22,374 bases of DNA from contig JBARXT010000269.1 of the NCBI GenBank assembly GCA_049647485.1, positions 1-22,374 of the forward strand, given 5' to 3'. The notes beneath the pieces were generated by a model. It was given only the letters and a program-made list of their open reading frames with translations. It ran no database searches and had not been told where the DNA came from. A program made the position numbers and the translations under genes. This DNA is from 62-47 sp049647485 (GTDB lineage: Bacteria > Pseudomonadota > Alphaproteobacteria > Rhizobiales > Xanthobacteraceae). Below are positions 1-8,452 of the stretch, piece after piece; the first letter of the stretch is position 1, and every line of letters begins with the position of its first letter.

Positions 1-639
1 ATCGTCATTTGCGGCCCGTCGGGTTCGGGGAAGTCGACCCTGATCCGCTGCATCAACGCGCTGGAGGAATTTCAGGAAGGCAAGATCGTCGTCGACGGCA
101 TCGAGCTTGGCCCCAATCTGCGCCGCGTTCATGAGGTGCGGCGCGAGGTCGGCATGGTGTTCCAGAATTTCAACCTGTTTCCGCATCTTACCGTGCTGGA
201 AAACTGCACGCTGGCGCCGATCTGGGTGCGTCACGTTCCGCAGAAGGATGCGGATGCGACCGCGATGAAGTATCTCGAACGCGTTCGCATTCCCGACAAG
301 GCGAAGAGTTATCCCGGGCAACTCTCCGGCGGTCAGCAGCAGCGCGTGGCGATCGCGCGTGCGCTGGCGATGAACCCCAAGGTGATGCTGTTCGACGAAC
401 CGACCTCGGCGCTCGACCCGGAGATGGTGAAGGAAGTGCTCGACACCATGGTCGATCTCGCCAATGAAGGCATGACCATGCTGGTGGTGACGCACGAAAT
501 GGGTTTCGCGCGGGAGGTCGCCGACCGGGTCGTGTTCATGGACGCGGGGCAGATCATCGAGGCGAATACGCCGGCCAGTTTCTTCGCCAACCCGCAGCAC
601 GCGCGAACCAAACTGTTTCTCAGCCAGATCCTGCGGTGA
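1..639 (+). CDS. aapP: General L-amino-acid ABC transporter ATP-binding protein, 5' truncated by the window
   Basis: This cytoplasmic ATPase energises uptake of polar amino acids together with a periplasmic binding protein and two permeases (the AapJQMP system). The frame is open from base 1, so the true start and about 30-45 N-terminal residues lie outside the window. Counting from base 1, the Walker A motif GPSGSGKST is at residues 5-13, the Q-loop glutamine at 55 (VFQNF), the signature LSGGQ at 108-112, Walker B LFDEP with D132/E133, and the switch histidine in VTHEM at 165. The C-terminus PQHARTKLFLSQIL is typical of the AapP/GlnQ branch. In rhizobia this gene usually closes the aapJQMP operon, which fits the convergent gene that follows. 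The family call is firm; the substrate range is inferred from the strong resemblance to AapP. Confidence 0.93.
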   Translation: MVICGPSGSGKSTLIRCINALEEFQEGKIVVDGIELGPNLRRVHEVRREVGMVFQNFNLFPHLTVLENCTLAPIWVRHVPQKDADATAMKYLERVRIPDKAKSYPGQLSGGQQQRVAIARALAMNPKVMLFDEPTSALDPEMVKEVLDTMVDLANEGMTMLVVTHEMGFAREVADRVVFMDAGQIIEANTPASFFANPQHARTKLFLSQILR

Positions 640-698
640 ATATGTGACGGCGTTATCCTGAGGCGTGAGCCCAACGGGTCGACTGCTGCGGTGCTCGT

Positions 699-1739
699 TC
701 AGACCTTTTCGAAGGGAATCGCGAAATCGGTGCGCCGCTCAAGCCACGCCGGCACCGGCAGGTTCTTCGAGCGCATGAAATCCGGATTGAACAGCTTCGA
801 CTGATAGCGGTTGCCAGAGTCGCACAGGATGGTGACGATGGTGTGGTCCGGTCCCAGTTGCTTGGCGAGGCGGATCGCGCCTGCGACATTGACGCCGGTG
901 GAGCCGCCGAGACACAGACCCTCGTGCTCCAGCAGATCGTAAATGACCGGCACGGCCTCCTCATCGGGGATGAGATAGGCTTCGTCGACCTTTGCGTTGG
1001 CGATGACGGGAGTCACGCGCCCGAGTCCGATTCCCTCGGTGATCGAGCCACCCGGCGTCGCCTTGGCTTCGCCGTTCTTGAACAACTCGTACATCGCGGC
1101 GCCGCGCGGGTCCGCGATCCCGATCACGATGTCCTTTTTCTTCTCCTGCAGGAAGGCGCTGGTCCCCGCCAGCGTGCCGCCGGTTCCGACCGAGCAGATG
1201 AAGCCATCGACCTTGCCGTTGGTCTGCTCCCAGATTTCCGGCCCCGTCGAGACGTAATGCGCCTTGGGATTGTCGAGATTGTTCCACTGATCGCCGAACA
1301 GCACGCCGTTCGATTCGGATTTGCGCAACTGATCCGCGAGCCGCCTTGCGATGTGCTGATAGTTGTTGGGATTGCTGTACGGCAGCGCCGGCACCTCGAC
1401 GAGCTCCGCGCCGCACAGGCGAAGCATGTCCTTCTTTTCCTGGCTCTGGGTTTCCGGAATCACGATGATGGTCCGATAGCCGCGCGCGGACGCAACGACG
1501 GCAAGGCCGATGCCGGTGTTACCCGCCGTACCCTCGACGACCAGACCGCCGGGCTTCAGGTCGCCGCGCTTTTCCGCCTCCAGGATCATCTGCTTGCCGG
1601 CGCGATCCTTCACCGACTGTCCGGGGTTCATGAACTCGGCCTTGCCGAGAATGGTGCAGCCTGTGGCCTCGGAGGCGCGATTGAGCTTGATGAGCGGCGT
1701 GTGGCCGATGGCGTCGACCACGTCTTTGTTGATTTTCAT
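699..1739 (-). CDS. cysK: Cysteine synthase (O-acetylserine sulfhydrylase family, PLP-dependent)
   Basis: This cytoplasmic enzyme makes cysteine from O-acetylserine and sulfide. The chosen start (ATG read leftwards from 1739) gives 346 aa, beginning MKINKDVVDAIGHTPLIKLN, the usual family N-terminus. The PLP-binding lysine is K44 in QSVKDRAGK. The substrate/PLP loop EGTAGNTGIG is at about 69-78 with N74. The phosphate-binding loop SVGTGGTLAG lies in the middle of the chain. It is somewhat longer than E. coli CysK (about 320 aa) because of a C-terminal extension after CDSGNRYQSK. The frame stays open upstream to an ATG at 1835, but the added 32 residues are Arg-rich and unlike the family, so I do not use them. 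No good Shine-Dalgarno precedes 1739; an inverted repeat sits there instead. CysK, CysM and CBS-like paralogues cannot be fully separated by eye, so the symbol is less certain than the family. Confidence 0.92.
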   Translation of the reverse strand: MKINKDVVDAIGHTPLIKLNRASEATGCTILGKAEFMNPGQSVKDRAGKQMILEAEKRGDLKPGGLVVEGTAGNTGIGLAVVASARGYRTIIVIPETQSQEKKDMLRLCGAELVEVPALPYSNPNNYQHIARRLADQLRKSESNGVLFGDQWNNLDNPKAHYVSTGPEIWEQTNGKVDGFICSVGTGGTLAGTSAFLQEKKKDIVIGIADPRGAAMYELFKNGEAKATPGGSITEGIGLGRVTPVIANAKVDEAYLIPDEEAVPVIYDLLEHEGLCLGGSTGVNVAGAIRLAKQLGPDHTIVTILCDSGNRYQSKLFNPDFMRSKNLPVPAWLERRTDFAIPFEKV

Positions 1740-1742
1740 GGG

Positions 1743-1787
1743 ATCTAGGTTCTTGCAGCGGTTGCGGACGATGGTTGAACCTAGTCC
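1743..1787 (-). promoter_or_regulatory. Inverted repeat in the cysteine synthase leader
   Basis: CTAGGTTC (1745-1752) and GAACCTAG (1777-1784) form a perfect 8-base inverted repeat with a 24-base spacer. One bulged base lets the arms extend by GGA/TCC. The repeat ends about three bases before the cysK start codon, where a ribosome binding site would be expected. It could be an operator or an RNA hairpin covering the initiation region. The function is inferred from position only. Confidence 0.45.
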
Positions 1788-2251
1788 ACGGAACAGGGCG
1801 GCACAAGCAATGCGGGCGCGCCGCCTCTTCCCCATTTTCGTGAGATGCGAGACGATTCTTCTTTGGAAGCGGGCGACGGGGAAAGATCGTCATTCTTGCC
1901 ATCGATGGCCCGATGCCAACGCGATTCGACCGCTCCGGAATCCGGAAAATCCCGATGAACAAGGCTTCATCAACATGAAACCTTCGTAAGCAGCGTGGCG
2001 CCGAGACGGGACAGTTCCCGACTTCGTCAATGAATCGGGCCTTATCTGCACTGTGGCGGCTTTGACATTCCTAGATTAATTCGAAGCAATATCGCGTTGG
2101 AAATCGCGCGCGGGCCTGTCCGCTGTCAGCGCGGGCCGCTAAAATGGCTCATGGGGTGAATTTGACATTCGCGACCCGGTTGCAGCGGATCCGGCGGGCG
2201 AATATCAAATTCAAAACTCCACCAGAAGCTTATAGTTACCAGTGGTCTTTT
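1788..2251. other. Gene-free divergent region between cysteine synthase and the efflux operon
   Basis: Nothing here reads as a convincing gene. A reading frame from 2144 to 2341 encodes a peptide with no recognisable features and is probably noise. The segment is less GC-rich than its neighbours around 2060-2250. TTGACATT occurs twice, at 2062 and 2162, exactly 100 bases apart. Promoters for cysK (leftward) and for the efflux operon (rightward) must lie somewhere in 1740-2430. Confidence 0.6.
2062..2092 (+). promoter_or_regulatory. Weak candidate promoter upstream of the efflux operon
   Basis: TTGACA at 2062-2067 is a perfect -35 hexamer. The possible -10 elements are poor: AGCAAT at 2085-2090 (17-base spacer) or CAATAT at 2087-2092 (19-base spacer). 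The long distance to the first gene (about 340 bases) weakens the call. Confidence 0.25.
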
Positions 2252-2304
2252 GATTCTAGGCTTTGCAAACGTGCCTGCTGCAATGGCATGCAAATGCTAG
2301 AATC
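2252..2304. repeat. Long imperfect inverted repeat upstream of the efflux operon
   Basis: The left arm GATTCTAGGCTTTGCA (2252-2267) pairs with the right arm TGCAAATGCTAGAATC (2289-2304) at 14 of 16 positions. TGCC (2272-2275) and GGCA (2285-2288) can pair inside. No T-run follows, so it does not look like an intrinsic terminator. Its place 125 bases before the efflux operon suggests an operator or a structured leader; that role is inference. Confidence 0.55.
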
Positions 2305-2429
2305 GGGCCGCTGGTCCGGGCAGCAGGGATTCTTCCGTTGAACGTCGTACCGCCAACCGCCGCCGGCCACCGTTGGGTGCGTGTCGGCCAGTCGCGTCTG
2401 CCGGGTTGCTGGCGCCGGCGGGTGTCGAT

Positions 2430-3905
2430 GTGAGCAGGTCCGTGCGACATCCGGAGGCATTACGACATCGAGTGGCATGGAGGCCGGGACGGCTGGTCGC
2501 CGCGATCTGTCTCGCGTTCGGTCTGTCGGGTTGCATCCTCACGACCGATATTCCCGATCCGGCTTTGCAGGTGCCGGCCGCCTACAAGGACGCCGGCCGA
2601 GGCAACGCGGCTGCCGCCACCCCCCAGATCGACTGGTGGCGCGGCTTCAAATCGCGCGAACTGACGTCGCTGATGGAAGAGGCGCAGACGGTCAATCTCG
2701 ACATCGCGGCCGCGGTGGCGCGGATCGTTCAGGCCGATGCGCAGGCGCGAATCACCGGTGCGGCGCTGTTGCCGACGCTCAATGCCGGCGATCAGGCCAG
2801 CCGCTCGAAATCGTCGGGATCGAGTTCGAACGGACTCACCAACAGCGGCCGCGAGGTCACGAACTTCTCGTCGTCGCTCTCGGCCAGTTACGAAATCGAT
2901 TTCTGGGGCAAGAACCGCGATGCGGCGCTGGCGGCCAGTGAGACCGCCACCGCGATCCGGTTCGATCGCGACGTGGTGGCGCTGACGACGATGGCTGCCG
3001 TGGCCAATGCCTATTTTCAGGTGGTGGCGGCGCAGGATCGCATCCGCACGGCCAATCGCAACATCGCCAGCGCGCAACGCATCCTCGATGCCATCAAGCA
3101 GCGTGTCGACGCCGGCACCGGCACCGACCTCGATCTGGCTCAGCAGCAAAGCGTGCTCGCCAATCAGCGCGCGGCGGTGCCGCCGCTGCGGCAGACGCTG
3201 GCGCAGAATACCCATGCGCTCGCGACGCTGGTGGGACGGCCGCCGGAAGCGGTCCGCGTGGCCGGCGGTTCGCTCAACAATATCGCCGCGCCGCGCGTCA
3301 CGCCGGGCCTGCCATCTGAACTGCTGATCCAGCGTCCCGATATCCGCCGTCAGGAGGCGACGCTCGCGGCCGCCACGGCCAATGTCGGAAGCGCGCGCGC
3401 GCAGTTTTTTCCGAGCATCCAGTTGACCGGGCAGGGCGGCTATCAGAGCGCGGCGCTGGCCTCGCTGTTCTCGCCGCAGGCGGCGTTCTTCAGTCTCGCC
3501 GCCGGGCTGACGCAGCCGATTTTCGATGGCGGCCGGATTCAGGCCAACTTCGAACTGACCAAGGCACGTCAGGACGAATTGCTGCAGACCTATCGCATGA
3601 CCGTGGTGTCGGCCTTCGCCGATGTCGACAATGCCCTGGTCGCCATCAAGCAGACCAACGAGCGGCTGCGCCTGCAGCGCGAGGTCGTCACGGCGTCGCG
3701 CCGGGCGTTTCAGCTCGCCGAGCAGCAGCTTCGTGCGGGCACGGCGGACATCGTAACCGTGCTAAACACGCAATTGACGTTATTTCAGGCTGAGGATTCG
3801 TTGTCGCAGGCCCAGTTGGCGCGCCTGCAAGCCATCGTCAGCCTCTACCAGGCGCTCGGTGGCGGCTGGGGTCCGACAGCAGCAGGGACGACCAATGCTC
3901 TTTAA
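2430..3905 (+). CDS. RND efflux outer-membrane lipoprotein (NodT/OprM-type outer membrane factor)
   Basis: This is the outer-membrane channel of a tripartite drug/metal efflux pump. The hydrophobic segment LVAAICLAFGLSGC is a lipoprotein signal with the acylated Cys at residue 35 from the start used here. Downstream is the duplicated outer-membrane-efflux-protein repeat: DWWRGFKSRELTSLM and SYEIDFWGKNRDA in the first half, PSELLIQRPDIRRQEATL and LTQPIFDGGRI in the second, all hallmarks of the NodT family. The start is uncertain: the frame has only TTG/GTG candidates (2373, 2430, 2442, 2472) and no clear Shine-Dalgarno. GTG 2472 would leave a compact 20-residue signal peptide. About 491 aa, normal for the family. 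It overlaps the adaptor gene by 11 bases, so the two are translationally linked. Confidence 0.92.
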   Translation: MSRSVRHPEALRHRVAWRPGRLVAAICLAFGLSGCILTTDIPDPALQVPAAYKDAGRGNAAAATPQIDWWRGFKSRELTSLMEEAQTVNLDIAAAVARIVQADAQARITGAALLPTLNAGDQASRSKSSGSSSNGLTNSGREVTNFSSSLSASYEIDFWGKNRDAALAASETATAIRFDRDVVALTTMAAVANAYFQVVAAQDRIRTANRNIASAQRILDAIKQRVDAGTGTDLDLAQQQSVLANQRAAVPPLRQTLAQNTHALATLVGRPPEAVRVAGGSLNNIAAPRVTPGLPSELLIQRPDIRRQEATLAAATANVGSARAQFFPSIQLTGQGGYQSAALASLFSPQAAFFSLAAGLTQPIFDGGRIQANFELTKARQDELLQTYRMTVVSAFADVDNALVAIKQTNERLRLQREVVTASRRAFQLAEQQLRAGTADIVTVLNTQLTLFQAEDSLSQAQLARLQAIVSLYQALGGGWGPTAAGTTNAL

Positions 3906-5274
3906 GCCCGAACAGAGGGAGAATGCGGCCGATGCGCCGACAACGCCGCCACCCGCCAAGCGGCGGCGCGCCGTCCCGGTGCTGATCACGCTTCTGATCC
4001 TGGCCGGGCTCGGCTATGTCGCCTGGACCTCGTTCCAGACCCGGCAGCCGACCCGCACCGGCCGCTTCCAGATGCCGGCGAGCGCGACCGTGCCGGTGCT
4101 GGCGGCGACGCCGCGCACCGAGGACGTTCCGGTCTATCTCGACGGCGTCGGCACGGTGCGCGCGCTCTATACAGTGACGGTGCGGGCGCAGGTCGACGGC
4201 AAACTGCTGAGCGTCAACTTCACCGAAGGTCAGGACGTCAAGAAGGGCGACGTGCTGGCCGAAATCGATCCGGCGATCTATCAGGCGCAGTACGATCAGG
4301 CTCTCGCCAAGAAGGCGCAGGACGAGGCGCAATTGGCAAACGCGCGCATCGATCTGACGCGTTACCAGCAACTGGCGGCATCGAACGCCGGCTCCAGGCA
4401 GCAGGCCGATACCCAGAAGGCGACCGTGGCGCAGCTCGAGGCGCTGGTGCGCTCGGATCAGGCGGCGATCGACAACGCCCAGGCAACGCTCGGCTACACC
4501 AAGATCGTCGCGCCGCTGTCGGGGCGCGCGGGCCTGCGCCAGATCGATCAGGGCAACATCATTCACGCGTCCGACGCGACCGGCCTTGTCGTCATCACGC
4601 AATTGCAGCCGATCGCCGTGCAGTTCAGCCTGCCGCAACAGCAGATCGTCCGCGTCAACGCGGCCTTCGCCAAGGGGCCGCTCGTCGTCGAAGTCTTTGG
4701 CAATGACGGCAAGACCATTGTCGATACCGGCACGCTGAAAGGGCTCGACAATCAGGTCGACCCGACCACCGGCACGGTGAAGCTGAAGGCGGAGTTTCCC
4801 AACGTCGGTTATGTCCTCTGGCCGGGGCAATTCGTCAGCGTACGGCTCAAGGTCGAAACCCTGTCGCAGGCGCTTGTCGTTCCGACATCGGCGGTGCAGC
4901 GCGGTCCGGCCGGCACCTTCAGCTATGTGATTGGCGAGGACGATATCGTTCATGCGCAGCCGATCACCGTGACGCAGCAGAACGAGAAGGACGCGGTGAT
5001 CGCCAAGGGCCTGAGCGCGTCCGACCGCGTCGTGACCACCGGCTTCGCCAACCTGTCCGATGGCGCCAAGGTCAGCGTCGGCGCCGGCGATCAGGTCATC
5101 ACGCCCGATCTCGCGCCGCGCAAGCGCGAACGCCGCGGCGAGAAGGGCCAGCGCGGCAATGGCGAACGCGGCAAGGGCAAAGCCGGCCACGCGGGTGAGC
5201 AGACCAAGGATGGCGCAGGCGACGGAGCCCAGAAGGCAGCGCCCGCCGATGGAAATTCCAAGGCCCGGCAGTAA
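3895..5274 (+). CDS. mdtA: RND efflux periplasmic adaptor (membrane fusion protein, MdtA-like)
   Basis: This adaptor bridges the inner-membrane RND pumps and the outer-membrane channel. The ATG at 3895 follows AGCAGGGA and overlaps the preceding stop codon. A longer frame from GTG 3859 is possible but needless. Residues 27-44 form one N-terminal membrane anchor after a KRRR cluster. Next come the biotinyl-lipoyl half motifs (VTVRAQVDGKLLSVNFTEGQ), an alpha-hairpin (about 125-180), the second lipoyl half (TKIVAPLSGRAGLRQIDQGN), and beta-barrel segments with LDNQVDPTTGTVKLKAEFPN, closely matching E. coli MdtA. The last 51 residues form a very charged Lys/Arg/Gly-rich tail after the normal end of the fold. 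Total 459 aa. The family is certain; the orthologous symbol is by resemblance. Confidence 0.94.
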   Translation: MLFKPEQRENAADAPTTPPPAKRRRAVPVLITLLILAGLGYVAWTSFQTRQPTRTGRFQMPASATVPVLAATPRTEDVPVYLDGVGTVRALYTVTVRAQVDGKLLSVNFTEGQDVKKGDVLAEIDPAIYQAQYDQALAKKAQDEAQLANARIDLTRYQQLAASNAGSRQQADTQKATVAQLEALVRSDQAAIDNAQATLGYTKIVAPLSGRAGLRQIDQGNIIHASDATGLVVITQLQPIAVQFSLPQQQIVRVNAAFAKGPLVVEVFGNDGKTIVDTGTLKGLDNQVDPTTGTVKLKAEFPNVGYVLWPGQFVSVRLKVETLSQALVVPTSAVQRGPAGTFSYVIGEDDIVHAQPITVTQQNEKDAVIAKGLSASDRVVTTGFANLSDGAKVSVGAGDQVITPDLAPRKRERRGEKGQRGNGERGKGKAGHAGEQTKDGAGDGAQKAAPADGNSKARQ

Positions 5275-5322
5275 GCCGCGCCGCGTCCCTGAATTTGGAC
5301 GTGCAGCATTGAGTTCGCAGCG

Positions 5323-8300
5323 ATGAGCGTTTCCGAACCATTCATTCGCCGTCCCATCGCGACGTCGCTGCTCGGCATTGCGCTGATGATCGGCGGCGCG
5401 CTGGGCTATTGGGCGATGCCGGTGTCGGCGTTGCCACAGGTCGATTTCCCGACGGTGCAGGTGTCGACGCGGTTGCCGGGTGCCAGCCCCGAGGTGGTGG
5501 CATCCCTGCTCACCGCGCCGCTGGAGCGGCAACTCGGGCAGATCCCGTCGCTGACGGCGATGACCTCGAACAGTTCGTTCGGCGTCAGCCAGATATCGCT
5601 CCAGTTCGACCTCAACCGCGATATCGACGGCGCGACACAGGACGTGCAGGCCGCGATCAACGCGGCGGCGGGTATCCTGCCGAAGAACCTGCCGTATCCG
5701 CCGACCTACGCCAAGGTGAACCCGGCCGACGCGCCGGTGATGACCCTGGCGCTGACCTCGCCGACGGTGTCGCTGCGCACGATGAGCGATCTCGCCGACA
5801 CGCTGCTGACGCAACGCCTCAGCCAGCTCACCGGCGTCGGCCGCGTCTCCGTGCTCGGCGGCTTGAAGCCGGCTGTGCGGGTGCAGGCGGACCTGTCGCG
5901 GCTTGCGGCCTATGGCATCGCCATGGAGGATCTGCGAACCGCCATCGCCAGTGCCAACGTCTCCGGGCCGAAGGGCTCGCTCGACGGCGCGCAGCAAGCC
6001 TATACCATCGCCGCCAACGACCAGATCACCGCCGCTGACGCCTACAAGCCGATCATCATCGCCTATCGTAACAATGCGCCGGTCACCATCGGTGATGTTG
6101 CCCGCATCGTCGACGGGCTGGAGAACGACCGCACGGCAGGCTGGTATCAGGAAACACCTGCCGTTATCATCGACATTCAGCGCCAGCCGGGCGCCAACGT
6201 CATCGACGTCGTCAACCAGATCCAGGCCCAGATTCCGAAACTGCAACAGGCGATCCCGGCCGGCGTCAACCTCACCATCGTCAGCGACCGCACCGTCACG
6301 ATCCGCGCCTCCGTGCATGACGTGCAGTTCATGCTGATCCTCAGCGTCATCCTGGTGACGCTGGTGGTGCTGTTGTTCCTGCGTTCGATGCGGGCGACGA
6401 TCATCGCCGGCGTGGCGCTGCCGCTGTCGCTGATCACCAGTTTCGGCATCATGTATTTTGCCGGTTTCAGCCTCGACAACCTGTCGCTGATGGCGCTGAC
6501 CATCGGCACCGGCTTCGTCGTCGACGACGCCATCGTCATGATCGAGAACATCGTTCGCCATATGGAGAACGGTGAAGGTCGGATGGAGGCGGCGCTCAGC
6601 GGCGCGCGTGAAATCGGCTTCACCGTGATCTCGCTGACCGTGTCGTTGATCGCGGTGTTCATTCCGCTGTTGTTCATGTCTGGGCTGGTCGGCCGCATGT
6701 TCCGCGAATTCGCGCTGACCTTGACAATTGCGGTGGTGACCTCGGCGGTAGTGTCGCTGACATTGACGCCGATGATGTGTTCACGGTTGCTCAAGCACGC
6801 TGGCGAAGAGCGGCCGGTGCCTGGACTGGCATGGATCAGCAGCGGCATCGACAAGATGGTGGAAGCCTATCACCGCACCTTGCTGTGGGTGCTGCGGCAT
6901 CAGCGCGCCACGCTGGTCGTCACCTTCGCCACCATCGTCGCGACGCTGGCGCTTTACGTCGTCGCGCCGAAGGGATTCCTGCCGTTGCAGGACACATCCT
7001 CGATCACGGCGGTGACGCAGGCCGGCCCGGACGTGTCGTTCTTCGAGATGCAGGCGCGGCAGGCTGAGGTCGCCACGGCGATCAAGGCCGACCCCGACGT
7101 TACCGGCGTGGTGTCGGTGATCGGCGCGGGCACGGTCAATCCGACCACCAATGTCGGCCGGCTGGTGCTGTCGCTCAAGCCGCGCAACGAACGCAAGGCA
7201 GGCGTCGCGGAAGTGGTCGAGCGGTTGAAGGCGCGCGTGGCGCCTATTCCCGGCATGACCGTGTATTTCCAGCCGGTGCAGGACATTCAGATCAGCACGC
7301 AGGCAAGCCGCTCGCAGTATCAATACACATTGACCGCGACCGATGCCGCTGAAGTGACGGAGTGGGCCAACAAGCTGGTGCAGGAGATGCGCGGTGATCC
7401 GCTGTTCCGCGACGTGTCGTCGGAAGCTCAGGAGGGCGGCTTGCGCGCGGCGCTCGACATCGATCGCACCCGCGCCGGGCAACTCGGCGTGTCGTTGCAG
7501 GCGGTGACCGACACGCTGAACGATGCCTTCGCGCAGCGGCAGATTTCCACCATCTACGGGCAGGCCAATCAGTATCGCGTGGTGCTGGAAGCATTGCCGG
7601 AGGATCAGCGTGATCCCACGGTGCTCTCGAAGCTCTATGTGCCGGGCGCGGCCGGCGCGCAGGTGCCGATCTCTGCGTTCGCCACGTTGAAGCGCACCAC
7701 CGCGCCGCTGGTGATCTCACACCACGCGCAATTCCCGGCGGTGACGCTGAGCTTCAATCTGGGGCCGGGGGAAGCGCTGGGCGACGCCGTGACGGCGGTG
7801 AAATCCATCGAGAAGCAGATCGGAATGCCGGGCAACATCGTCGGGCTGTTCTCGGGCGACGCTGCCGAATTCTCGCGCTCGCTGGCCGGGCAGCCGTGGC
7901 TGATCCTCGCCGCCATCGTCACCATCTACATCGTGCTGGGCGTGCTCTACGAGAGCTACATCCATCCGATCACCATTCTCTCGACGCTGCCCTCGGCGGG
8001 TGTCGGCGCGATTCTGGCGCTGATGCTATGCGGCGAGGACCTTTCGGTGATCGGGCTGATCGGCATCATCCTGTTGATGGGCATCGTCAAGAAAAACGCC
8101 ATCATGATGATCGACTTCGCGCTGGAGGCCGAACGCCATCAGGGCATGTCGTCCTACGACGCCATCGTGCAGGCGTGTCTGCTCCGCTTCCGTCCCATTA
8201 TGATGACGACGCTGGCCGCATTGTTCGGCGCGCTGCCGCTGGCGCTGGAAAGCGGCACCGGCGCGGAACTGCGCTTTCCGCTCGGCGTGTCGATTATCGG

Positions 8301-8451
8301 CGGCTTGCTGCTGAGCCAGTTGCTGACGCTCTACACCACGCCGGTGATCTATCTCGCGCTCGACCGCCTCAATCGCCGGATCGAAAAGGCGGTGCCGCCG
8401 GTCGGCCCGAAGCATCCGCCGGTCGCGGGCGCCACCGAGGGGATGCAGTAG
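5323..8451 (+). CDS. mdtB: RND efflux permease, MdtB-like subunit
   Basis: This proton-driven inner-membrane transporter (1042 aa, the standard RND length) has twelve expected membrane helices and two large periplasmic loops. The N-terminus FIRRPIATSLLGIALMIGG is TM1. PVSALPQVDFPTVQVSTRLP and SPEVVASLLTAPLERQLGQI are the conserved first-loop motifs. The proton-relay aspartates are D401-D402 in GFVVDDAIVMIEN (TM4), and the TM10 lysine is about K923 in GIVKKNAIMMIDFALEAER. The sequence follows E. coli MdtB closely, including KVNPADAPVMTLA and GSLDGAQQAYT. It lies 48 bases after the adaptor gene and one base before the next permease. No strong Shine-Dalgarno is visible before the ATG. In E. coli MdtB and MdtC form a B2C1 heterotrimer; the same is inferred here. 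Confidence 0.95.
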   Translation: MSVSEPFIRRPIATSLLGIALMIGGALGYWAMPVSALPQVDFPTVQVSTRLPGASPEVVASLLTAPLERQLGQIPSLTAMTSNSSFGVSQISLQFDLNRDIDGATQDVQAAINAAAGILPKNLPYPPTYAKVNPADAPVMTLALTSPTVSLRTMSDLADTLLTQRLSQLTGVGRVSVLGGLKPAVRVQADLSRLAAYGIAMEDLRTAIASANVSGPKGSLDGAQQAYTIAANDQITAADAYKPIIIAYRNNAPVTIGDVARIVDGLENDRTAGWYQETPAVIIDIQRQPGANVIDVVNQIQAQIPKLQQAIPAGVNLTIVSDRTVTIRASVHDVQFMLILSVILVTLVVLLFLRSMRATIIAGVALPLSLITSFGIMYFAGFSLDNLSLMALTIGTGFVVDDAIVMIENIVRHMENGEGRMEAALSGAREIGFTVISLTVSLIAVFIPLLFMSGLVGRMFREFALTLTIAVVTSAVVSLTLTPMMCSRLLKHAGEERPVPGLAWISSGIDKMVEAYHRTLLWVLRHQRATLVVTFATIVATLALYVVAPKGFLPLQDTSSITAVTQAGPDVSFFEMQARQAEVATAIKADPDVTGVVSVIGAGTVNPTTNVGRLVLSLKPRNERKAGVAEVVERLKARVAPIPGMTVYFQPVQDIQISTQASRSQYQYTLTATDAAEVTEWANKLVQEMRGDPLFRDVSSEAQEGGLRAALDIDRTRAGQLGVSLQAVTDTLNDAFAQRQISTIYGQANQYRVVLEALPEDQRDPTVLSKLYVPGAAGAQVPISAFATLKRTTAPLVISHHAQFPAVTLSFNLGPGEALGDAVTAVKSIEKQIGMPGNIVGLFSGDAAEFSRSLAGQPWLILAAIVTIYIVLGVLYESYIHPITILSTLPSAGVGAILALMLCGEDLSVIGLIGIILLMGIVKKNAIMMIDFALEAERHQGMSSYDAIVQACLLRFRPIMMTTLAALFGALPLALESGTGAELRFPLGVSIIGGLLLSQLLTLYTTPVIYLALDRLNRRIEKAVPPVGPKHPPVAGATEGMQ

Positions 8452-8452
8452 C

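Noticed and set aside
843..1748. 301-aa plus-strand frame opposite cysteine synthase
   Set aside because: Antisense shadow of a well-supported PLP enzyme.
1740..1835. 32-residue N-terminal extension of cysteine synthase
   Set aside because: Arg-rich, unlike the family, with no Shine-Dalgarno at ATG 1835.
2144..2341. 65-codon frame in the cysK/efflux intergenic region
   Set aside because: No ribosome binding site or recognisable protein features; it includes the inverted repeat at 2252-2304.
3838..6561. 907-aa open frame on the minus strand opposite the efflux genes
   Set aside because: It is antisense to two strongly conserved efflux genes, its composition is His/Arg/Asp-rich with no domain, and such frames are expected in high-GC coding DNA.
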